This document shows positions 21,540 through 33,556 of a stretch of 64,000 nucleotides of DNA, piece after piece. Numbering within the stretch: position 1 is the stretch's first letter; every line of letters begins with the position of its first letter. The notes under the pieces are model-generated. The model was given only the letters and a program-made list of their open reading frames with translations, was not told where the DNA came from and ran no database searches. Source of the DNA: Neocallimastix lanati (nom. inval.) (taxonomy: Eukaryota > Neocallimastigomycota > Neocallimastigomycetes > Neocallimastigales > Neocallimastigaceae). The stretch covers positions 91,501 to 155,500 of the forward strand of contig JACVTC010000181.1 of assembly GCA_016946835.1 (NCBI GenBank), read 5' to 3'. The position numbers and the translations under genes are program-made.

Positions 21540-22049
21540 ATATTTACACTAATTAAAAAAAAAAAAATAAAAAAAATAAAAATAAAAAAAATTTTTATGT
21601 TATTAAAAAGTTAATTAAAAATTTAATTGGACACTTAAAAATATATTAAAATTAAAAAATTTATAATTTGGACATAAAAAATAATATTTAATAATTATAT
21701 TTGTGATATGAATATAATATATAAGAATATAATTATATAATAAATATGAATATAATAAATTATATCAACTATAAATATTTAATTATAATTAAAATAACTA
21801 AAACTATTTCATTATATTATAATATATAGAAGAATGATGGATTTTTAATATAAACTTTAAAATAAATAATATATAATAATATTCTTATTATATATATTTA
21901 GAAGAAATTAACTATTTAATTTAATATATTTAATATTATAATAAATAATATATATATGAATATTGAATCATAGATGAATAATAAAATTATTTCAAATATT
22001 ATTAATTGACAGAAGATTAAATTTCAATATTTAATAATTAATAATTATT

Positions 22050-22630
22050 ATTAAATATACAGAATAGGTTAACTACACCTACTTGTTTTATATCAAAAGA
22101 ATTTATGTAAAATCATAAATTCTATAAAACGCATAAAATTAACGCAAACATAAAATTTTTAACATAAATTTTATGTTATGAAAACATGTAAATAATTTAT
22201 AAATGAATTAAGTTTTATTTTATTTCAATTTAATTATTTTATTTTATTATATTTTTATTCTATTTTATTAAATAATTTATAAATGAATTATGTCCATTTT
22301 AATTATATTATTTTATTATATTTTTATTTTATTTTATTATATTTTTATTCTATTTTTATACATTTTAAATATTCTAAATATTTTATTATTTATATTATAC
22401 TTTTTATAATATTTAACTAAATGTTTATTTTTTATTATTTTAAAATAGTTTATTATGATTTCTAAATATAAAATCAAGAATAATTCTTTATAATTATTCT
22501 TTGCAGCAAATGTTTATGCCAAAATTTACTTATTAATTCTTTTATATTATAAAATTAATGAATAAAAACATGTTTTAAATAAATTTTAATTACTTTTAAA
22601 TAATAAATAAATAAATAAAATTTTATAATT
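22050..22630. repeat. dispersed repeat R2, partial copy 3
   Basis: Matches the first ~700 bases of R2, including the 125-bp internal duplication remnant. It ends near AAATAAATAAATAAAATTTTATAATTAAAA, after which the sequence becomes a diverged version of the GC-richer R2 segment (22640-22720). Confidence 0.8.
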
Positions 22631-22634
22631 AAAA

Positions 22635-22725
22635 CAAATTACTTATTAAAACCTCGCCCAACAAGAGATACCGAACCTGGCGTACTTTATCATTTTGGTA
22701 GAGATATCTGTCTCTTAAAGAAAGA
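22635..22725 (+). other. tRNA-like / pol III box-like segment
   Basis: TTTATCATTTTGGTAGAGATATC resembles a tRNA D-arm/A box on plus, and GGTTCGGTATCTCTTGTTGGGCG resembles a T-arm/B box on minus. The diverged copies in R2 (for example 14255-14305) keep GGTTCAAGTTCTC on minus. The two strands conflict and no cloverleaf closes, so this is not a tRNA gene. At most it is a degenerate tRNA-derived repeat. Confidence 0.25.
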
Positions 22726-23555
22726 GAAGAATATAATTATTTTCAATAATTATTTTAAAAAAAAAATTATAAAAAATAAATATAATTTCTAATTTCTTTA
22801 ATAAAAAAAACAAAAAAAAAAAAAAAGAAAAAAAAGCATTGTTATTAAAAATTAATTTTTATAATTAGTTTTATAAAAAAAAAAATTTATTATTAAATCG
22901 TATTATATATGTAAATATATTGTAATATATATAATTTTATAACAAAAATTGATTAATTCATATTATATAATTTAAGATATAATAAATTTACATAAAATAT
23001 TATTGAATCACCTGACTACGTATATGATATTCGGGACTTTCATGTGCAATAATTTATAAGTAGTGGATTTTTAAAATAATGGTTGTTTAGTAAAATTTAT
23101 TAATAGAATTATAATATTCGTACAATTAAAATAATAATTCTAATTCCTCAAATTTTACAAGACAGTCCTCCTCTTTCTAATATAAATAATTTAATTTATT
23201 TATAAGAAATAGGTAATATATTAATTATATATTCTAATATATAGAACTATATAAATTTTATATGAATTAAAGTATTATAATTATTATAATAATAATATAT
23301 TATAATAATATATATTGAAATAAAATAAAATAAAAAAATTATTATCAAAAAGATATGAATTAAATATTTAATAATTATTATTAAATATACAAATATGTTA
23401 CTACACATATTTGTTTTATACCATATAGTCTATATTGAATTATATTAAATTATTAAAAAAAAAAAAATTTTTTTTTTTTTAAACCTTAATTAATAGTAAA
23501 TTGATTTACATTAAAGAATTTTTTGAAAGATTATCGAATAAAAAATAATAGAAAA
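22726..23555. other. AT-rich region before retroelement B
   Basis: No gene is seen. A scrap resembling R1 (GGGACTTTCATGTGCAATAA) lies near 23034, and an ATATGTTACTACACATATTTG motif near 23394 recurs near 12470 and 40820. Confidence 0.45.
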
Positions 23556-24084
23556 ATGACGGACTTTAATGAGGCTATGCTTTTACAACAACGCTTCATA
23601 TCCTTGCAAGTCTTAGTTAATGTAACAGACAAGGAACATGACGTTGAACAATGGTACGACCAATTCTTATCATGGACAAGAATGCAAAAACTAACTAGTC
23701 CTGCTGACATTTACGATTGGTGCCGTATGAAAGTTCAAGGACAAGGAGCTAAAAGTATCGAAGCATTAGTGACTAAGGATGCTGATGGAAATATAATTTA
23801 TCCTACCCTTGAACAAATGAGAGATGCCTTGCTAAAAAAACTTATAAACTAGAAAAAGATCCAAATGATATAATTACTGAAATTAAATCTATGAAAATTA
23901 ATAAAGGGGATGATGCCAAGGAATTTAATAAAAAAATACTCCGAATTATATAATGACTTAAGTGACGATTATAAATTAAGAATCTCTCCAAGTGATTATT
24001 TAGCTTCAATAATCACTAAAACAGCTGTATGGCGAAGTGTAAAATAGGAGATTAAAAATAAAAAAAATTACTTCATCAGAAGCC
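23556..24084 (+). pseudogene. retroelement B: gag (frameshifted)
   Basis: The ATG at 23556 opens MTDFNEAMLLQQRF... with an aromatic-rich WYDQFLSW segment typical of Ty3/gypsy gag. The first frame stops at 23852 after an A7 run. The gag sequence continues in another frame (KLEKDPNDIITEIKSMKIN, then YNDLSDDYKLRISPSDYL), with further breaks near 23930 and 24046. Gag forms the capsid-like particle in active elements. The composition is less AT-rich than the flanks. At least three breaks make it non-functional. Confidence 0.75.
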
Positions 24085-25380
24085 ATGGACGCTATAGATT
24101 TTTATGATAAAATAGAAAATGAATTAAAATTGAAAACTCAAAATAATAATAATTTGGCATCAAATAATAGAAATAATAAAAATTCCAATTATAATGGATC
24201 TTCTAATTATATTAATCAAGGTAGTTATAATAATAATGACCATAATAATTCTAATTTTAATAAAAAGTATAAAGTTTCTTTATGTAAATTCTGCCATGAA
24301 AAGGACATTCAATCTCCGACTGTTCTGGTTTTGCAAAATTTCAATATTTTAAATTTATTGTTTCTAAGATGAACAATAATTTTAATAATTTAAATCCTAA
24401 TTTTAATGAATTTAATAATTTTTCTAGTAATAATTTTAATAATTTCAATCCTGGTAATAATAATTTTAATTTAGATAACCAAAATTGGAACGGAAATAAT
24501 AATAGAAATAATAATCATAGAAATAATAATAAGCGTAATAAATTTAATGGCTTTATTTATCTTAATAATCAAAAATTTAATAACCCAAATTTTAATAATC
24601 AGCCATTTCATAATCCAAATTTTAATAATAATCCAAATTTTGGTAATTAACAATTTAATAATCAAAATTTTAATAATCATCCACTTTGTAAATCAAAATA
24701 TTAATAATAATCAAAATTTTAATAATGCTCAAAATTTTAATGAAAACCTTAATTACTATAATTCTACTTTTAATAATTCAAGTTCTAATAATTTTTGTTA
24801 ATAGTAATATTAATGAAGAAAACTCCGTTGAAGCTAGTTCTTTAAACTAGTAATGGGGATTAAGTGCTCTCCCCTAAATCAAAACACGAAAAATTAATAA
24901 TTATTACGTAGACGCTATTAAAAGAAAAAGCCTTAAATTAAATCCAAGGTACACCTATTAGGAAATCCAAATCTAATACGGCTAAGAAAAATACGATTAA
25001 AACTGATGAAAAACATCCGGAAATAGATAATCAAACGGATTTCGAAGTTGAGATATCTCATAGAAAAATAATTAAACCTCACGTACGTAAGCGTTCCACT
25101 GATAAAAATTTTAATAATTCTATTAATAATAATTATGAAAATACTTTTATTGATAATTCAAATATTAATTTTTTATAATTTAAATAATAATTCAAATAAT
25201 TTCAATACTAATAATCTAATTTTAATAATAATATTAATATTTCTAATAATAATAATAATAATATTCTTAATAATAATTTTGAAATTAATTCTAATAATTC
25301 TAATAAAAATTCTAATATTATAAATAATAATATTTCTAATAAATTAAACCATAATATTAATTATAATAATAATTTAATTA
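24085..25380 (+). pseudogene. retroelement B: Asn-rich gag-pol linker
   Basis: The region is full of AAT repeats read as Asn/Phe/Asn stretches in several broken frames (24085-24372, 24369-24650, 24547-24801). A single LCKFCHEKD at about 24280 could be half of a CCHC nucleocapsid knuckle; the second half is lost at a frameshift. 24820-25120 is a non-repetitive basic stretch (KHPEIDNQTDFEVEISHRKI). It probably joined gag to protease. Confidence 0.55.
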
Positions 25381-25617
25381 ATGATTAAAGATGAAAATTT
25401 CGTTTTTAATTACGAATCTAATGAAGTTAAAAATAATAATTTTAAAGAAGATGACTTAGGTATTGTTCTAGCCTCTGTCGATAATGTCGAAAATAAATTG
25501 CTAATAGATTCCGGGAGCAATTTAAATCTTATTTCTGTTAACAATTTTAATTCTTTACCTGGTCAATACGAAACCGTTGGTATTTGCCACGGTCGTATTT
25601 GCGAAGCTTTAAGGTGA
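25381..25617 (+). pseudogene. retroelement B: aspartic protease
   Basis: A 78-codon open frame contains the retropepsin active-site motif LLIDSGSNLNLIS preceded by a VENK strand, as in Ty3/gypsy proteases. The usual length is about 100 residues. Here the frame breaks after GRICEALR, and the remainder (MVIRLNVLINTYSFYANF) continues in another frame. The enzyme cuts the gag-pol precursor; this copy is interrupted. Confidence 0.72.
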
Positions 25618-26040
25618 TGATAGTGTCACTGACGCCATGGTTATTCGTCTAAATGTTCTTATTAATACCTATTCATTTTACGCTAACTTTTGTATTATTA
25701 ATAATAATTCTAATTATTTCGATTTATTAATTTGTCTTAAAACTATTGCAGATAATTATTAATTTATACATCCTTTTTCAAAAACATTATGTCGCTTTAT
25801 TTCTTATGATTCTTTTGATATTATTACATCTTTATTAGAAAATCGAGAAGCTGAATTAATTAGTTGTTTCATTAAATATGTTAATCCTAGTAAATTAATT
25901 AATACTTTAAATTATAATAATATTATTAATAATTCTAATAATTTTAGTATTGATAAAATAATAATATTAATAATTCTAATACTTTTATTACTGATGAAAA
26001 TACGATTTATCACAAACAAAAAAATAAACAAATTATTGAA

Positions 26041-26720
26041 AATGTGCCACAAAGTATTGCGCCACAAGAAGAAAATCTTTCTCCTATGGAGTATATCCAG
26101 TCTCAAGAATTTCAAGCAAAAATCGAAGGTCCTTTTAAATCAAACATATCTAAACTTTTAATGGATTTTATTGATATCGTTGCCAATTCATCTAAGCAAC
26201 TTTCTCCTTATAAATTAAGACCCCATCATATTCAGTTATTTAAAAATGCTGTTCCTTTTAAGAGTAAATTTTTATAAATTCAATAGACTTAAATCAGATA
26301 CGTTAAAAACTGAACTTGTTAAACTTATCAATAAAAGTTTAATTGTTTCTTCTTATTCCGCTTGGTCTTCACCAATAGTCTTTGTTATGAAAAAGAATGG
26401 AATATAGAGACTTTGCACTGATTATAGAAAATTAAACTCTATGACTATTCCTGATTCTTATTCCCAGAGAGAAATGAATCGTATTCTTTTTGATTTATTT
26501 GGTAAATGTGTTTTTGTTTTCCTTGATGATATTCTCATATTTTCTAACTCTTTTGAAGAACATCTGGTATACCTTAAACAAGTTTTTGAAATATTTCGTA
26601 AATTTGAAGTTAAAATCAACATTGAAAAATGTTGCTTGAAAAATGTTACTTCTTCAAGGAGGAGTTAGAACTACTCGGCTATGTCGTATCTAATAATGGC
26701 CTCAAAACCATAAATTTGAA
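26041..26720 (+). pseudogene. retroelement B: reverse transcriptase with internal deletion
   Basis: The N-terminal RT part is recognisable: PYKLRPHHIQLFKNAVPFKS, then SAWSSPIVFVMKKNG and LCTDYRKLN. After TIPDSYS the frame jumps straight to QREMNRILFDL and the catalytic FLDDILIFSNSFEEHL. The palm segment with the first catalytic Asp (LDL-SGYHQ) and the FGL-NAP motif is missing. The jump keeps the frame, as expected from recombination or template switching. Stop codons occur at the 26277 and 26407 breaks. It is non-functional. Confidence 0.88.
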
Positions 26721-27388
26721 AGTAAGTGATATAACTAAATGGTTGAAACCCCAAAAATATCTCAGAACTTAGATCATTCTTAGGTTCTGTAGGTTATTAT
26801 AGAAAATTCATTTAAAAAATTGGTCATGATAGCTGCGTCACTCTACAAATTGTTAAGAAAAGATGCACCTTATATATGGGAAAATACACACCAAGATAGT
26901 TTCAATAAAATTAAAAGAAGCACTAATTTCTGCTCCGATTCTACGTTATCCCGATTATAACAAACAGTTTATAATTAGGACGGATGCTTGTAAATTAGGA
27001 ATAGGAGGTAATCTGCTTCAAAAAGATGAAAAAGACGGAAAGGAACACCCAATTCATAAGTAGAACTTTAAATAAAGCTGAGTTAAATTATAGTATAAGG
27101 AGCTGCAGTCTACGACTGTGTAAAGGAATTTAAATACTACATCTCAGGAAATAAATACGAAACATTACTATATACATATCATAAACCACTAATAGGACTA
27201 TTTAGTACTAAACAACCTAATAATATACGCCACATCCGATGGTGTATAACAATTAGTATGTTAAGAATAAAAATATTATATGAACCAGGAAAAAGAAATT
27301 ATTTAGCGGACGCCTTATCCCGAATAAAAATTAATGAAAATAAACTTGATACTAAAAATAATAATAATAATAAAGAAAATAATAAGTG
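26721..27388 (+). pseudogene. retroelement B: RNase H region
   Basis: The RT connection (LRSFLGSVGYYRKFI-like) leads into APILRYPDYNKQFIIRTDA with the first RNase H Asp, then LGIGGNLLQ. After frame breaks come the YHKPLIGLF and YEPGKRNYLADALSRI motifs at about 27180-27330. The order matches Ty3/gypsy pol. It ends with an Asn-rich tail and stop. Confidence 0.82.
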
Positions 27389-27479
27389 AATGGATTGTAA
27401 TACGCCACATGTCAACACTTCAAATAATAAAAAAAAATTCAAGTCTAAAGATTAAGAAAAATTTTAATTTCAAAAATTC

Positions 27480-27768
27480 CAAATTTCAAAAATTGAGAGA
27501 AAAATAGACATGAAGGATTCGGAGAAAACTTACGAACGAAAAAGGAAATCTTTTTACTGGAAAGGAATGAACGTAAATATTAAAAGGTTTATTATTAATA
27601 AGAAAACTGTCAACTAAATAAAAGAAATGAAATTCCTGAACTTACAGAGAAATTTGCAACTCAAGTTGATATAATAGGAACACTACCAGAAACTAGTAGT
27701 GGAAACCAATATATAATAGTTATTGTTGATTATTTTACCAAATGGGTAGAAGTACAACCGCCGCTATC
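27480..27768 (+). pseudogene. retroelement B: integrase N-terminal part, cut off
   Basis: The start of the integrase is degraded. VDIIGTLPETSSGNQYIIVI followed by VDYFTKWVEVQP at about 27665-27755 is the first catalytic Asp region. The sequence then stops at the left terminus of the 27769-30305 element. The rest of the integrase is not found on the far side, so the junction is not a simple clean insertion. Confidence 0.82.
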
Positions 27769-27954
27769 GAATGTGGTTCATTTCGCCAATTTTTAAAATA
27801 CAAATTTTCAATACGCCATTTATTTTTAATGGCTTGTAAAATTTTTTGTTAACGCCATAAAAAATTATAATACAATTAATTTTAAAATAAATAAATGTAT
27901 AAATTAATAAATAAATAGATAAATAAATAAAGAATATAATAATAAAAATATATA

Positions 27955-29660
27955 AAATAAAATAAAATAAATAGTAGAATATGAATATAAAGTACATATT
28001 TAATAAAATAAAATAAAATAAATAGTAGAATATGAATATAAAGTACGTATTTAATAAAATAAAATAAAATAAATAGTAGAATGTGAATATAAATTACAGA
28101 TTGAATAAAATAAAATAAAATAAAATAAAATAAAATAAAATAAAATAAAATAAAATAAAATAAAATAAAATAAAATAAAATAAAATAAAATAAAATAAAA
28201 TAAAATAAAATAAAATAAATAAAATAAAATAAAATAAAATAAAATTAAATAAAATAAAATGAATAGTGAAGTAATATAAAAGAATAAAGTATTAATAAAA
28301 ATAAAATAAAATAAAATAAAATAAAATAAATAGTAGAATATTAAATATAAAGTACAGATTGAATAAAATAAAATAAAATAAAATAAATAGTAGAATATTA
28401 AATATAAAGTACAGATTGAATAAAATAAAATAAATAGTGAAGTAATATAAAAGAATAAAGTATTAATAAAAATAAAATAAAATAAAATAAAATAAATAGT
28501 AGAATATTAAATATAAAGTACAGATTGAATAAAATAAAATAAAATAAATAAAATAAAATAAAATAAAATAAAATAAATAATGAAGTAATATAAAAGAATA
28601 AAGTATTAATAAAAATAAAATAAAATAAAATAAAATAAAATAAATAGTAGAATATTAAATATAAAGTACAGATTGAATAAAATAAAATAAAATAAAATAA
28701 ATAGTAGAATATTAAATATAAAGTACAGATTGAATAAAATAAAATAAAATAAATAAAATAAAATAAAATAAAATAAATAATGAAGTAATATAAAAGAATA
28801 AAGTATTAATAAAAATAAAATAAAATAAAATAAAATAAAATAAATAGTAGAATATTAAATATAAAGTACAGATTGAATAAAATAAAATAAAATAAAATAA
28901 AATAAAATAAAATAAAATAAAATAAAATAAAATAAAATAAATAGTGAAGTAATATAAAAGAATAAAGTATTAATAAAAATAAAATAAAATAAAATAAAAT
29001 AAATAGTAGAATATTAAATATAAAGTACAGATTGAATAAAATAAAATAAAATAAATAAAATAAAATAAAATAAAATAAAATAAAATAAATAATGAAGTAA
29101 TATAAAAGAATAAAGTATTAATAAAAATAAAATAAAATAAAATAAAATAAATAGTAGAATATTAAATATAAAGTACAGATTGAATAAAATAAAATAAAAT
29201 AAAATAAAATAAAATAAAATAAAATAAATAGTAGAATATTAAATATAAAGTACAGATTGAATAAAATAAAATAAAATAAAATAAAATAAAATAAAATAAA
29301 ATAAAATAAAATAAAATAAAATAAAATAAAATAAAATAAAATAAAATAAAATAAAATAAAATAAAATAAAATAAAATAAAATAAAATAAAATAAAATAAA
29401 ATAAAATAAAATAAAATAAAATAAAATAAAATAAAATAAAATAAAATAAAATAAAATAAAATAAAATAAAATAAATAGTAGAATGTGAATATAAATTACA
29501 GATTGAATAAAATAAAATAAAATAAAATAAAATAAAATAAAATAAAATAAAATAAATAATGAAGTAATATAAAAGAATAAAGTATTAATAAAAATAAAAT
29601 AAAATAAAATAAAATAAATATTGAATGTAATAATATAAAAGTACAAGTATATAAAATAAA
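27955..29660. repeat. (AAAAT)n satellite with higher-order spacers
   Basis: Pentamer runs of varying length are separated by two spacer types: TAGTAGAATATTAAATATAAAGTACAGATTG and GTGAAGTAATATAAAAGAATAAAGTATTAATAAAAAT. Both occur reverse-complemented in the array at 34580-37375. Confidence 0.95.
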
Positions 29661-30196
29661 ATAAAGTAAATATTTATTATTATTTTTAATTAAAGAATAT
29701 TAAAGACAATTTATTTTTAAAAATAAAATGTTTTATTTAATTATATATGTTAGAAAGCAAAAAAATCATTTATATTTAATGAGATTATTAACAATCAATA
29801 AAATTGTTTTATATATTAAATTACATCATCAATTGAATACAATAAAAATGTAAAAAATTTTCATTTCTAAAACATTGATCTGTAATATTCTTTAATAAAA
29901 AAAAATATTAGATATTTATTTTATTTTATTCAATCTCTACTTATATTTATATTCTACTATTTATTTTATTTTATTTTATTCAATCTGTACTTTATATTTA
30001 ATATTCTACTATTAATTTTATTTTATTTTATTTTATTTTATTTTATTTTATTTTATTTTATTTTATTTTATTTTATTCAATCTGTACTTTATACTCATAT
30101 TCTACTATTTATTTTTATTTTATATACTTATTACATTCTTTATTTATTTATTTATTTGTTTGTTTATTTATTTATACATTTATTTTTTTTACATAT
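29661..30196. other. right interior of the 2.5-kb element
   Basis: AT-rich DNA without a gene. The satellite reappears in the opposite orientation (TTTTA runs and TTCAATCTGTACTTTATA spacers) at 29920-30115, so the element's interior is itself partly an inverted repeat. Confidence 0.6.
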
Positions 30197-30305
30197 AATT
30201 TTATTAAAATTTTTTATGGCGTTAACAAAAAATTTTACAAGCCATTAAAAATAAATGACGTATTGAAAATTTGTATTATAAAAATTGGCGAAATGAACCA
30301 CATTC

Positions 30306-30898
30306 CAATGTAAAGACATAAAATTATGTACAAACATAAAAATTAATGTAAACATAAAATTAATAACATAAATTTTATATTATGTTAAGATTGAAATAAT
30401 TTATAAATTTCTTTTTTATTGTTTTTATATTATTTTATATTGATTTTTATTTTACTATATTTTTAATTATTTAAATAATTATTATTTTATATTCATATTT
30501 TATATTTTAATTAATTAATAAATGGATATATTTATTTTTAAAAATTTTAAAATTTATTAATTAAACAATAGGTATCTATTCATAATAAAATATTTATATC
30601 ATTTAAAAAATATTTAATTTTTATTTTAGAAAATTATTTAAAATAATAATAAATATATATTATAGTATATATATTTATTTTAGAAATAAATAAAAAAAAA
30701 AAAGTATAATAAAATAAAATAATATATTATTTTTATATATACATTTTTAAATTAATATAATGATGAAGCAGGATTTAATATTCAAATTAAAAAAAAATAT
30801 CAAAACAATAAATTCTTATCTTTATTTACATGTAATAAATTAAGCAATTTTTTTTTTTTTTTTTTTTTTTTTAGCAATTCTTTTTTTTTTTTTTTTAG
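30306..30898. other. intergenic, 3' flank of ank5
   Basis: No gene is present. Scraps of R2 (ACATAAAATTAATGT..., 30318-30410) are followed from about 30480 by the flank shared with ank2 (compare 8440-8776). Poly-T tracts occur at 30847-30872 and 30881-30896. Confidence 0.5.
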
Positions 30899-33341
30899 TT
30901 AATTGTTTATATTATATTTGTAATATCTGTTATAAGATTTGTAATTTCTAATTTTTAATACATTTAAAACTTTGCCACGTGCTTTATGTTCATCTGCTCC
31001 GCATTTCAACAAGAATCTAACTAAATCTTTATTTTTACTTCTACATGCATTACGTAATGGTGTTTTCCCTTTTCGATTTTCTTTATTTACATCTACTCCG
31101 TGTTCCACCAAGTATTCTACTAAATCCTTATTTCCACTTTCACATGCCATAAATAATGGTGTTTCACCACTCTTATTTTCTTTATTTACATCTGCTCCCT
31201 GATCCACCAGGTATTTTACTAAATCATTATCCCTACTTATACATGCATTAAATAATGGTGTTTCTCCATTATTATTTTCTTTATTTACATCTGCTCCCTG
31301 ATCCACCAGGTATTTTACTAAATCATTATCCCTACTTATACATGCATTAAATAATGGTGTTTCACCATTATTATTTTCTTTATTTACATCTACTCCGTGT
31401 TCCACCAAGTATTCTACTAAATCTTTATTTTCATTTTTACATACAATAAACAATACTGTTTCACCATTCCAATATTCTTTATTTACATCTGCTCCGTGTT
31501 CCACCAAGTATTCTCCTAAATTTTTATTTCTACTAAAGCATGCATTAAATAATGGTGTTTCACCATTATTATTTTCTTTATTTACATCTACTCCGTGTTC
31601 CACCAAGTATTCTACTAAATCTTTATTTTCATTTTTACATACAATAAACAATACTGTTTCACCATTCCAATATTCTTTATTTATATCTGCTCCATGTTCC
31701 ATCAAGTATTCTACTATATCCTTATATCCTCTTTCACATGCATCAAATAATGGTGTTTCACCACTCTTATTTTCTTTATTTACATCTGCTCCGTGTTCCA
31801 CCAAGCATTCTACTAAATCTTTATTTCCACTTCTACATGCTATAAATAATACTGTTTCATCATAACTATATTCTTTATTTATATCAGCTCCAAGTTCCAC
31901 CATGTATTTTACTAAATCTTTATTTCCACTTTTACATGCCATAAACAATACTGTATAACCATAATTATTTTCTTTATTTATATCTGCTCCATGTTCCATC
32001 AAGTATTCAACAAAATTTTTGTTTTCACTTCTACATGCAATAAATAATACAGTTTCACCAATCCTATTAATTTTTTTATTTTTATCCGCTCCAAGTTTCA
32101 CCAAGAATTCTACTAAATCTTCATTTTTACAACTACATGCTTTAAACAATACTGTTTCACCATTTCGATTTTCTTTATTTATATTTGATCCATGTTCCAC
32201 CAAGTATTTTACTAAATCTTCATTTTTTTTTCTACTTGCTCTAATATATTCTTCGTGATAAAACTTTTTTAATAAATTTTCAGCTTCATAGTCACATGGA
32301 TCAAATAATTCAAATAATGGAATTTCACCTTTATTATTTTCTTTATTTATATCTGCTCCATGTTCCACCAAGCATTCTACTAAATCTTTATTTCCACTTC
32401 TACATGCTATAAATAATACTGTTTCATCATAACTATATTCTTTATTTATATCAGCTCCAAGTTCCACCATGTATTTTACTAAATCTTTATTTCCACTTTC
32501 ACATGCCTCAAATAATGGTGTTTTCCTGTCTCGATTTTTTTTATTTACATCTAATCCATGTTCCACCAAGTATTCTACTAAATCTTTATTCCCACTTTTA
32601 CATGCATTAAATAATGGTGTTTCACTTCTCCGATTTTTTTTATTTATATCTAATCCATGTTCCACCAAGTATTCTACTAAATTTTTATTTCTACTAAAGC
32701 ATGCATTAAATAATGGTGTTTCATTATATTTATTTTTTTTATTTATATCTGCTCCATGTTCCACCAAGCATTCTACTAAATCTTTATTTCCACTTCTACA
32801 TGCCATAAATAATACTGATTCACCATTTTGATTTTCTTTATTTATATCTGTTTCATGTTTTACCAAGTATTTTATTAAATCTTTATTTTCTTTTTCACAT
32901 GCATAAAATAATGGTGTTACTTTAAACATATTATCTTTATTTATATCTATTCCATGTTCTACTAAATAATATTTAAAGTTTTATTCATATTTTTAATTTC
33001 AAAAGTCTTCCTATGACGGAAACTATTAAAAAAATTAATGCTACTTTCATAATCTATTATTATATTATATTTATCTTTACAGATTTTTTGATTTAAATTC
33101 TTTATAGAAATTGAAGTTTTATTTTTATATAGTAAAAGTAACCATTTAATAAAATCATCATCATAAAACTTTGAATTATCAAAAATAATTTTTAATAACT
33201 CCACTTCATCCTCTTCAATTAATAATTTTATTAAGGAAGAAGGTACATGGTGATTATCATTTATTAGACTCTTTAAACCTTCAGGTGTAAGTTTTTTTCA
33301 TTATATTCTTCCAATATTTTATCTTTCTCTCTTATTTTCAT
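30899..33341 (-). pseudogene. ank5: ankyrin-repeat gene with two 1-base frameshifts
   Basis: The start region (ATG 33341, MKIREKDKILEEYNE) matches the paralogues. A T run at 33292-33298 is one base shorter than in ank1-ank4, and the frame ends after 22 codons. The conserved domain resumes in a second frame (33204-32962, MELLKIIFDNSKFYDDDF...). It breaks again at 32965-32975, where ATATT has lost one base relative to ank3. A long third frame from 32929 to 30899 (676 codons) then holds about 19 ankyrin repeats. It includes an atypical 40-residue insertion (LFDPCDYEAENLLKKFYHEE), an exact 99-bp tandem repeat (31195-31394) and the C-terminus VLNVLKIRNYKS. Either the gene is decayed or the homopolymers were misread; translation from an internal Met is also possible. 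Confidence 0.85.
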
Positions 33342-33556
33342 TTTTTTTTTATTTGCTACTACGCTTTTTTTTTTTTTTTTTTTTTTTTTTGTTTTATTAA
33401 TATCTTTTTGTTATTAAATTTTATTTTCTTAATAAATAAAAATATGTATAAAAATATTTTTATAAATATATTTAAAATATTTTAATAATATATATATAAT
33501 AAAATTATATAATGAAATTAAAAATAGAATAATAAAAAAATAATAAAAAAGAAAAA

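Larger units (their letters stand above)
13560..21715. repeat. ~4.1-kb tandem duplication (ank3 and ank4 units)
   Basis: The unit of 3' repeat R2, ankyrin gene and 5' region occurs twice. Start codons are 4116 bp apart and stop codons 4215 bp apart; the 99-bp difference is one ankyrin repeat. A third partial R2 follows the second unit at 22050-22630. Confidence 0.92.
27769..30305. mobile_element. 2.5-kb non-autonomous element with 109-bp inverted termini
   Basis: 27769-27877 and 30197-30305 are inverted copies, about 95% alike by eye, both beginning GAATGTGGTTCATTTCGCC. Inside each terminus a GCCATT...AATGGC stem and two ACGCCAT/ACGTCAT motifs occur. The interior is almost entirely (AAAAT)n with a spacer GTAGAATATTAAATATAAAG and carries no gene. 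The MULE at 34063-40401 carries the same satellite in opposite orientation and similar GGAATGTGGCTT subterminal sequences. The element may therefore be mobilised by, or descended from, that family. No target duplication is visible. Confidence 0.8.

Noticed and set aside
22640-22720. Complete tRNA gene
   Set aside because: D-arm-like and T-arm-like parts are on opposite strands and no acceptor stem closes.
29239-29646. 135-codon open frame on minus in the first pentamer array
   Set aside because: The same artefact of a stop-free pentamer frame.
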